Of a stretch of 19,597 nt of DNA, positions 15,301 to 19,597 are shown in pieces (the stretch's first letter is position 1; each line of letters begins with the position of its first letter). The notes under the pieces are model-generated. The model had not been told where the DNA came from. It made no database searches and was given only the letters and a program-made list of their open reading frames with translations. The DNA is from JAUUZQ01 sp964538375 (lineage in GTDB: Bacteria; Bacteroidota; Bacteroidia; Bacteroidales; GCA-2748055), in assembly GCA_964538375.1 (NCBI GenBank), contig CAZIFQ010000046.1, positions 1 through 19,597 on the forward strand, written 5' to 3'. The position numbers were made by a program, and so were the translations under genes.

Positions 15301-16860
15301 CCCTCGGTGCTGAGTCATCTCATTATTGAAAATGCATCTGAAGGTCCGGATCCAGTGCAGGATAAAGCCGCTATCTCAGCTTTCAAGGCAGACCTGGTAC
15401 TCGATAATATAACTATTGAAGATGTGGAAGGAAACCCTATCTCTGCAAGGTATTCCAATATTATGCTTACGAATAGCAGCTTACACTCAAAGGTTACAGG
15501 AGACCTGATCAATGTTAAATATGGCTATGCGACGATCGAAAATTGTGACTTCCTCGGCAATGATCAACCAGATACAGACGCTATAGATTACGATGAGATA
15601 GAAAACGGAATTATCCGAAACAGCAGGATTTCAAATTTCTATGGTTTGAACAGCGACGCCATTGATATTGGCGAAGAAGCAGTAAACATTTTGATAGACA
15701 GTATTATTGTCCATAACATTACTGACAAGGGTATTTCATTGGGACAACGTTCTACTGCCAGCATCAGCAATAGCATCTTCATCAATTGCAATATGGGTAT
15801 TGCCCTGAAAGATTCCAGTCACGCAACAATAGACCATTGTTTATTTTACAGTAACGGGCAGCCCGTAGCAAGCTTTGAAAAGAATATTGGACAGGCGGGT
15901 GGAAATGGCATCGTTACAAACAGCATCCTTTCAAACTCCACGTCTGATTCTTATTATGTCGACTCAGAATCGAGCTTGAAGTTTTATTATTGCTTATCTG
16001 ATAATGATATACTACCCGAACCCGGCAACAATCTTTTTGGAGATCCGCTATTCAAGAGTCCGGGTTATTACGATTTTGAGCTATTACCGCAGTCTCCTGC
16101 CATTGGAACCGGCGATAATAAAGGAAGTTCAGCAGATATAGGAGTTACCTATCCGTCTTTAACTTTCGAGCCCTCACTAATGATTTACCAGTTTTCTGTC
16201 AATTGGGGGAATTTCATTCAACCCGAATTCATTGTGATACAAAATCCTACAACAAGAAAACTCGACATATCAAACTATGCAATTACCAAAGGAATTGAAG
16301 CTCTCATTCCGGAAGGAACATGGATACATCCGAACAGCAGGGTCTTTCTGACAGATGATCGAGGCAGTGACTTGTGGGGAGCCGCAGGTTATAAGAAATT
16401 TGAGTGGGACCTGGGACAGCTTGATAACAATGGAGAAAGTATCAATTTAGTAGACAATCATGGCATTGTGATTGATTACATAAAATATGCTAACGACGGT
16501 ATATGGCCCGGGGATGGTTTTAGCAAGGATGGTGTCTTTCAGCTGATTAATACTGGAAAAGATAATCATTTTGGCAGCAGCTGGACCAGCAAAACGATGG
16601 AAGATGTATTGCCTGTCGAAAATATAATCATAGCACCAGGATTCAATATCTATCCAAATCCAACAAGTGGCATCTTATACTTAAGTGGTAAAGACCTCAT
16701 TAATCAATTTGCAGAGATTTACAACATCAGTGGTGTACTGCTTAGCAGACAAATGCTTCACAGCAACGAAGAGGCAACTATCGACTTATCCACTTTTGCT
16801 GATGGTATTCTGTTTGTTAAAGTTGGTGGCATAGTGAAAAAGCTCATCTTAAATAAATAA
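12382..16860 (+). CDS. Secreted CotH-kinase protein with lamin-tail domains and T9SS tail
   Basis: A 1492-residue exported multidomain protein. Domains by position: signal peptide (1-18, MIRISFIILLAFSFCSAG); lamin-tail domain 1 (about 21-156, LINEFSASNS, DWIELYN); chitobiase-like C-terminal domain (about 169-246, IRYTTDGSAP); CotH kinase-like domain (about 250-610), with YLGIHNIREKVDDDYI and the metal-binding-type LMDLDRGF near residue 500; a short beta-repeat (about 627-683); a jelly-roll domain (about 690-850); a right-handed beta-helix (about 887-1243); lamin-tail domain 2 (about 1267-1403); and a T9SS type A sorting domain (about 1420-1492, FNIYPNPTSG to KKLILNK). CotH family enzymes phosphorylate secreted proteins; here the target is unknown and the protein is probably surface-attached through T9SS. 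The start at 12382 puts the signal peptide at the N-terminus; upstream ATGs would add 17 unsuitable residues. It is transcribed alone. Confidence 0.88.
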   Translation: MIRISFIILLAFSFCSAGAQVLINEFSASNSLLLEDPDFDDYSDWIELYNAGNEPVNLHGYYLTDNYYSPVKWTISIDTFIQANDHILIWADGNDTLLHTNFRISSLGEEIAVFATGAGLIDSVSFGNQMTDISYGRTSDGSSEWAFFKTPTPGSSNTTTHYEGVVYNLPGFSLQGGMYSSSQSIVLSTNFGGDIRYTTDGSAPDKYSAQYSNPIPVNETTVLRARIFKANQIPGPTISHSYFINENSADEKLPVISIATDPDNFWDDDIGIYVQSYKPGWEIPINIELFENDGSDRAAFNERAGAKINGLYSWLLPQKMLGIYFKNGYGSGNLDYPLLRQRKRSSYKNFALRASGSDWSYTLFRDILGQHSTLYNMDIDVMGYRPAIVYVNGEYLGIHNIREKVDDDYIEKSYSMESGTFDLVENQDHAEAGKLDAYNHLLDLLSQDLSVTANYMKVSELVDIENFTDMLITEVATANTSINHNVMAWKPKNSGKWKWVLMDLDRGFFKPSDHLIKYYTYSDELLFDELITNNSYKQYFAKRLASQLFTSYNPDRMLALIEEHYNDIVNEIPAHIERWQGTTSSYGNALPSITYWENEVCNLKTFVTDRPAEVLNDLQEYNFSGIASLSLKCSPEDGGIIEINHLPLANSYSTGHYTIGMSMDLEAINHPGHQFKGWIRSIENEIVPKESVWKYLDNGTDPGSTWKNTTYNDDSWDSGKAQLGYGEGDVNTTIDYGNSNDRYITTYFRKTFTVGSTQKNAGQFTLKLLKDDGAIVYLNGVEILRSNMDCGTINYRTRAAHTITDRSENLFTSYKVDADLITTGENLLAVEIHQNSTISSDVSFDLEFSAFIPGQSTYYSTEKEISITFADDLFLTADFEQTSSCIIPEVIFEDLTLDASCSPYLANGDILVTENATLTIDTGVEIWMSEESNIFVEGVVNVNGTAGQEVMIKLNPDLAPGSWGVITFKNTSEPSVLSHLIIENASEGPDPVQDKAAISAFKADLVLDNITIEDVEGNPISARYSNIMLTNSSLHSKVTGDLINVKYGYATIENCDFLGNDQPDTDAIDYDEIENGIIRNSRISNFYGLNSDAIDIGEEAVNILIDSIIVHNITDKGISLGQRSTASISNSIFINCNMGIALKDSSHATIDHCLFYSNGQPVASFEKNIGQAGGNGIVTNSILSNSTSDSYYVDSESSLKFYYCLSDNDILPEPGNNLFGDPLFKSPGYYDFELLPQSPAIGTGDNKGSSADIGVTYPSLTFEPSLMIYQFSVNWGNFIQPEFIVIQNPTTRKLDISNYAITKGIEALIPEGTWIHPNSRVFLTDDRGSDLWGAAGYKKFEWDLGQLDNNGESINLVDNHGIVIDYIKYANDGIWPGDGFSKDGVFQLINTGKDNHFGSSWTSKTMEDVLPVENIIIAPGFNIYPNPTSGILYLSGKDLINQFAEIYNISGVLLSRQMLHSNEEATIDLSTFADGILFVKVGGIVKKLILNK

Positions 16861-16881
16861 GCCATTAACACTCTTTTTTGC

Positions 16882-18096
16882 TTACTCCTTCACTATTGCC
16901 GACTCAACAATTTTTTTAAACTCATCAGCATAAGGAACACCCATAAAAGGCACATACTGAGTAAATGACAATACAATCATATTGTTATTCATATCGAGAA
17001 GAAAATCTGTAGACGCCATTCCTGACCATCCATACAAACCCTTCTCCTCGTCAACATAGCCACCAAGTCCGTAACCCAAACCTTCCTGGAAAACCGGGCC
17101 TGCTGGCATCTGATCTGAGGTAATCATATGTACAGTGGATTCCTGTAATACCCTTACTCCATCTAATTCCCCGCCATTCAACAGCATTTGTCCAAACCTT
17201 CCATAATCTCCAATAGTTGAAACCATTCCTCCGCCTCCGGAAAACAAGCTAACATCACCCTTCACATCGTTAGTCATACCTGGAACAGCCATAAGTTTCC
17301 CGCTGGATTGATCCATAGTATAAATCATTGCCAACCTGTTGTGATCCGTCTCGGGAACTTCAAAACCGGAATCATCCATACCCAGGAGACCAAACAGTCG
17401 TTTTTGAAGAAACTTATCAAATGGCATTCCGGAGAGGACTTCAACAAGGTAGCCGGCAACATCGATGGAAATCGAGTATTCATATTTTGTGCCGGGCTGA
17501 TGCTTGAGCGGAATGCTGGCTGCAAATTTCATCATGTCCTCCAGGGTAGCATTAGCCCATATACCGCCTGACTGTGCACTACTATATAATGAATCAACAT
17601 AGGACTTCTCCCAACCATAGCAGAATCCGGCTGTATGCGTTAGCAGATTTCTAATGGTGAAGGGCTGCACTTGCTCAACTTCCTTGCCATCAACCCAAAC
17701 TGTAGTTTTCTCAAACATCGGTATATATTTGGATACCTGGTCATCCAGTTGAAATTTCCCTTCATCATACAACATCATCAGTGCTGCAGCTGTAATGGGT
17801 TTAGACATCGAGTAGATTCTATAAATAGAATGTTCATCCAGCAACCTGTCTTCGTCAATATGTGCATATCCGCTAACAAATTGATGTGCAACTTCACCAT
17901 CCTTCAATATGAGTGCAGAGATACCGGGAAGTTTGCCCTCATCTATATAACTTTGCAATGCCTGATCCGCAAGTTCGAGGGTGTCAACTACTAAACCAAA
18001 CCTGGTCTCAACAGTATTGTTACACGATTGTACAATAAGCAGGAATAAGCCCAAAAGAATTATTGAGGGCTTAATGAGTGATTTTAATTTTTTCAT
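16882..18096 (-). CDS. Beta-lactamase-fold serine hydrolase lipoprotein
   Basis: A 404-residue class C beta-lactamase/esterase-type hydrolase. I start it at MKKLKSLIKPS (18096), because the ATG at 18126 adds ten residues before an otherwise ideal lipoprotein signal ending in IVQSC (Cys25). The catalytic SxxK is S96-M-S-K99 in IYRIYSMSKPITAAALMML. The second-motif region is KYEYSISIDVAGYL with Tyr207; the usual YxN or YSN has Ile or Ser in place of Asn. The KTG-like third motif is replaced by W-S-G (YGWSGMASTDF), as in many esterase-like members. It is expected in the periplasm or outer membrane and may act as an esterase, D-aminopeptidase or transacylase rather than an antibiotic lactamase. 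It converges on the CotH gene with a 21-nt gap and no hairpin. Heptamer array 3 lies 44 bp upstream of its ATG. Confidence 0.9.
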   Translation of the reverse strand: MKKLKSLIKPSIILLGLFLLIVQSCNNTVETRFGLVVDTLELADQALQSYIDEGKLPGISALILKDGEVAHQFVSGYAHIDEDRLLDEHSIYRIYSMSKPITAAALMMLYDEGKFQLDDQVSKYIPMFEKTTVWVDGKEVEQVQPFTIRNLLTHTAGFCYGWEKSYVDSLYSSAQSGGIWANATLEDMMKFAASIPLKHQPGTKYEYSISIDVAGYLVEVLSGMPFDKFLQKRLFGLLGMDDSGFEVPETDHNRLAMIYTMDQSSGKLMAVPGMTNDVKGDVSLFSGGGGMVSTIGDYGRFGQMLLNGGELDGVRVLQESTVHMITSDQMPAGPVFQEGLGYGLGGYVDEEKGLYGWSGMASTDFLLDMNNNMIVLSFTQYVPFMGVPYADEFKKIVESAIVKE

Positions 18097-18139
18097 GAGA
18101 TGGTATTTTGATATGATGAGAAACAAGATAAGGAATTTT

Positions 18140-18237
18140 TCCTTTTTCCTTTTTACTTTTACCTTTTTCCTTTTACCTTTTTCCTTTTACCTTTTTCCTT
18201 TTACCTTTTTCCTTTTACCTTTTTCCTTTTACCTTTA
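18140..18237. repeat. Heptamer array 3 (14 units; 5 perfect 14-bp doublets)
   Basis: Fourteen contiguous in-phase 7-bp units: TCCTTTT, TCCTTTT, TACTTTT, then five perfect copies of the 14-bp doublet ACCTTTTTCCTTTT (18161-18230), then ACCTTTA. It occupies most of the 177-bp gap between two divergent genes. One strand is almost purely pyrimidine, so slippage is likely. On the minus strand it encodes a false KGKRKKV-type repeat peptide. It has the same unit design as arrays 1 and 2. Confidence 0.92.
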
Positions 18238-18273
18238 ACGACGCAATAAATTACGTCCCTAATAAATACCAAA

Positions 18274-18975
18274 ATGAAGAACCTTAAAATTTTCGTCATA
18301 TTTCTGATCTCTTTTATTACCCTTCTTTCGTCAGGCAATTTATGCTCTGCCTGCACTATTATAGCAGTGGGTAAAAAAGCATCTGCCGATGGTTCAGTAA
18401 TCATTTCACACACAGACTGTGGAGCGGATTGCAGGATTCGGGTTGTTCCTTCACAGAATTACAAGAAAGGTATGCTGGCCAATATCTACTGGGGAATCCA
18501 GGATGTGAACCTGCCTCTCGATGACAACGGAACAGTACTGGGTACCATGCCCCAGGCCATGAGAACCTATTCCTACTTTCATTCTGCCTATTCGCATATG
18601 AATGAGCATCAGCTGGCTATAGCTGAAAGCACCACCAGCCAGAGAGAAGAAATGAAGATTGATATGGCTGTTTGTAAGCAAATAATGACCGTTGAGCAAG
18701 CGCAGATCTTTGCTTTGCAGCGCTGCAAAACTTCAAGAGATGCCGCAATGCTGATAGGATCACTTATGAGTGAATATGGCTTCCTCCCCTCTTGCGTGGG
18801 AGAATCCGAAACGCTTGTCATTGGAGATACTGAAGAGATCTGGGTCATTGAAATATTCAGTGTAGGATCTGATTGGGATCCTGAGGGTAGTGAACCGGGA
18901 GCTGTATGGGTGGCTCAACGAATTCCTGATGACCATGCCCTCGTTGTAACAACCAAAGTTTGGTTATTAGTGTAG
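18274..18975 (+). pseudogene. C69-family dipeptidase, truncated
   Basis: A 233-residue open frame for the first part of a C69 (PepD-like) dipeptidase. The signal peptide (1-26) ends directly before Cys27 in SACTIIAVGKKASADGSVI, the N-terminal nucleophile Cys of this Ntn-hydrolase family. Family phrases continue (SHTDCGADCRIRVVP, EHQLAIAESTT, TLVIGDTEEIWVIEI, GAVWVAQRIPDDHA) and then stop abruptly at about residue 222. The last 11 residues (LVVTTKVWLLV) do not fit, and TAG follows. Secreted C69 enzymes of Bacteroidetes are usually well over 450 residues, so more than half is missing. The frame up to the break is intact, suggesting one recent deletion or insertion. A 23-bp near-palindrome lies at the break (18947-18969). 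It is probably inactive, though a short product may still be exported. Confidence 0.75.
18947..18969. repeat. Near-perfect palindrome at the C69 break point
   Basis: TAACAACCAAA (18947-18957) and TTTGGTTATTA (18959-18969) pair in 10 of 11 positions around a single G. It lies exactly where family resemblance of the dipeptidase ends. It could be a deletion footprint, a protein-binding site or chance in AT-rich DNA. Confidence 0.45.
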
Positions 18976-19014
18976 AAGGTAGTTTGAGTTAATCTTACTT
19001 TCCTTACTGTTTAC

Positions 19015-19045
19015 AAGCCCTGGAACGTTTTTCGCTCTGGGGCTT
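19015..19045. terminator. Long hairpin with TTTTT loop after the C69 remnant
   Basis: Arms 19015-19027 (AAGCCCTGGAACG) and 19033-19045 (CGCTCTGGGGCTT) form a 13-position stem with two G-T wobbles and one A-C mismatch around a TTTTT loop. It is followed by ATTATT rather than a T-run, so it is a weak candidate for an intrinsic terminator; it could equally be a dispersed palindromic element. Confidence 0.45.
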
Positions 19046-19060
19046 ATTATTGATATGTGT

Positions 19061-19085
19061 CGAGTGTCGTGCTGTTCGACACTCG
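19061..19085. terminator. Second hairpin, perfect 9-bp stem
   Basis: CGAGTGTCG (19061-19069) and CGACACTCG (19077-19085) form a perfect stem with a 7-nt TGCTGTT loop, followed by TGTTTTGG. It is 16 bp after the previous hairpin. Together they probably end transcription from upstream before the 19176 gene, though a repeat-element origin is also possible. Confidence 0.5.
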
Positions 19086-19123
19086 TGTTTTGGATTCCTC
19101 AAAAAAGGATTATAAATTTATTG

Positions 19124-19139
19124 TTGACTAATTGGTCAA
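19124..19139. promoter_or_regulatory. Candidate operator palindrome
   Basis: TTGACTAATTGGTCAA is a 16-bp inverted repeat with 14 of 16 positions symmetric and no spacer. It lies 36 bp upstream of the ATG at 19176, where a promoter should be. The size and form suit a dimeric helix-turn-helix regulator, but no regulator gene is in view. Confidence 0.35.
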
Positions 19140-19175
19140 TCAAAACCCAACAAAACCCAATAAACAAACAACATT

Positions 19176-19436
19176 ATGGAAAACCATTATTATCTATCGC
19201 TAAACACAACCGAGTCAGGCAAAACGCTTGAATTACATGAAATGCCTTTTTACTTTATATCTGCTCACAGCTTTGAAACGTGGATCCGTACTGCCAATAA
19301 ACAACTAGCCAGTGCCGGATCTGAGACCAGAATAGAAAAGCTGTATTATGTGGGTCGAAATAAGATTGAAGCTGACACAATGCGCTTGCACCTTATCAGG
19401 AACCTTCAGAAGCAAAAGTATGAACTCCATGTTTAG
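19176..19436 (+). CDS. Hypothetical 86-residue cytoplasmic protein
   Basis: A small soluble protein with no signal peptide, membrane helix or Cys. It is strongly basic in the C-terminal half (LHLIRNLQKQKYELHV). The N-terminal part looks like beta strands (HYYLSLNTTESGKTLELHEM) and the remainder alpha/beta. I do not recognise a family. Its ATG follows an AT-rich leader downstream of a candidate operator. It overlaps the next small gene by 8 nt, so the two are probably translated together as the start of an operon running out of the window. Codon use and composition are like its neighbours, and the frame is clean, so it is probably a real gene. Confidence 0.6.
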   Translation: MENHYYLSLNTTESGKTLELHEMPFYFISAHSFETWIRTANKQLASAGSETRIEKLYYVGRNKIEADTMRLHLIRNLQKQKYELHV

Positions 19437-19503
19437 AACCATTGAAGAAATTACTCTTATTCTCTTACTGCTCTTTTTGATTTACATTTTACTTCCCGAC
19501 TAA
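19429..19503 (+). CDS. 24-residue hydrophobic peptide, overlapping gene
   Basis: A short frame starting at the ATG that spans the end of the 86-residue gene. The product is MFRTIEEITLILLLLFLIYI then LLPD: a charged start, one membrane helix of about 16 residues and a Pro-Asp end. Its size and form recall one-helix accessory peptides of membrane complexes (for example KdpF or CydX), but the following frame does not look like KdpA or CydA, so I name no function. The 8-nt overlap upstream and 11-nt gap downstream favour a real coupled gene. At this length, chance cannot be excluded. Confidence 0.45.
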   Translation: MFRTIEEITLILLLLFLIYILLPD

Positions 19504-19514
19504 ATTCAATCACA

Positions 19515-19597
19515 ATGAACAATTACAAACATTTCAGATTTCAAATTAACATCACCCTTCCCATCGCTGTTATTTATCTGACAGTATGTTTTACTCT
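19515..19597 (+). CDS. Start of a membrane protein, cut by window end
   Basis: An ATG followed by an open frame to the window end (27 codons visible): MNNYKHFRFQINITLPIAVI then YLTVCFT. A polar start precedes one hydrophobic segment, either a signal anchor or the first membrane helix. It lies 11 nt after the 24-residue peptide gene, so it is probably co-transcribed. Too little is visible for a family call. Confidence 0.45.
   Translation, partial: MNNYKHFRFQINITLPIAVIYLTVCFT

Noticed and set aside
16861..16881. Terminator between the convergent CotH and serine hydrolase genes
   Set aside because: The 21-bp gap has a short T-run but no inverted repeat.
18140..18237. CRISPR array
   Set aside because: Direct 7/14-bp repeats with no spacers and no cas genes in the window.
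18201..18413. 70-codon minus-strand open frame near array 3
   Set aside because: Its C-terminal end is the translated heptamer array and the rest is antisense to the C69 gene start; no coding signal.
19429..19597. Start of a kdp potassium-pump operon (KdpF then KdpA)
   Set aside because: The 24-residue peptide is KdpF-like in size only, and the next frame (MNNYKHFRFQINITLPIAVI) does not resemble the KdpA N-terminus.

Overview
The window looks like a chromosomal segment of a Bacteroidetes (Bacteroidota) bacterium, probably of the Bacteroidales/Marinilabiliales type. This rests on a TonB-dependent receptor paired with a DUF4249 lipoprotein, a very large secreted protein ending in a type IX secretion (T9SS) type A sorting domain, promoter-like TAnnTTTG boxes, starts without clear Shine-Dalgarno sequences, and short-period repeats in the gaps between genes. 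No rRNA, tRNA, CRISPR array, transposase or phage gene was found. The organism assignment is inference from gene content.

Layout. (1) 56-5974, minus strand: a MazG-like nucleotide pyrophosphohydrolase, peptide chain release factor 3 (prfC), a DUF4249 lipoprotein, and an STN-domain TonB-dependent receptor 3 nt upstream of the lipoprotein gene. (2) 6270-10804, plus strand: a tight four-gene transport operon. It holds a two-helix protein resembling the small DUF4212 symporter subunit but with about 150 extra residues between the helices, an ActP-like sodium:solute symporter, a membrane-anchored TPR-like protein and an outer-membrane beta-barrel. (3) 10801-11767, minus strand: a dimethylargininase-type hydrolase (DDAH) downstream of a 61-residue membrane protein. 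(4) 11917-12174: remains of an Omp85/BamA-type outer-membrane protein gene, with signal peptide and last strands kept but most of the middle gone. (5) 12382-16860, plus strand: a 1492-residue secreted CotH-kinase protein with two lamin-tail domains, a beta-helix and a T9SS tail. (6) 16882-18096, minus strand: a beta-lactamase-fold serine hydrolase lipoprotein. (7) 18274-18975, plus strand: a C69-family dipeptidase cut to under half its usual length, followed by two strong hairpins. (8) 19176-19597, plus strand: an unrecognised 86-residue protein, an overlapping 24-residue hydrophobic peptide, and the start of another membrane protein.

The intergenic DNA is the most unusual part. Three arrays of in-phase 7-bp units with the pattern NCCTNNN (5, 9 and 14 units), one 9-bp array, one 9-bp-stem hairpin element, one 18-bp imperfect palindrome with a 10-11-bp periodic tail, and two further hairpins fill most gaps of 100-250 bp. 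Three of these elements start within 2 bp of, or overlap, the stop codon of the neighbouring gene.

Functionally the window combines nutrient uptake (TonB receptor plus lipoprotein; porin plus sodium symporter), envelope or secreted enzymes (CotH kinase protein, serine hydrolase, former C69 peptidase) and housekeeping genes (prfC, MazG-like). I see no clear new defence or biosynthetic system. The best candidates for something undescribed are the enlarged symporter subunit with its operon and the heptamer-repeat family.
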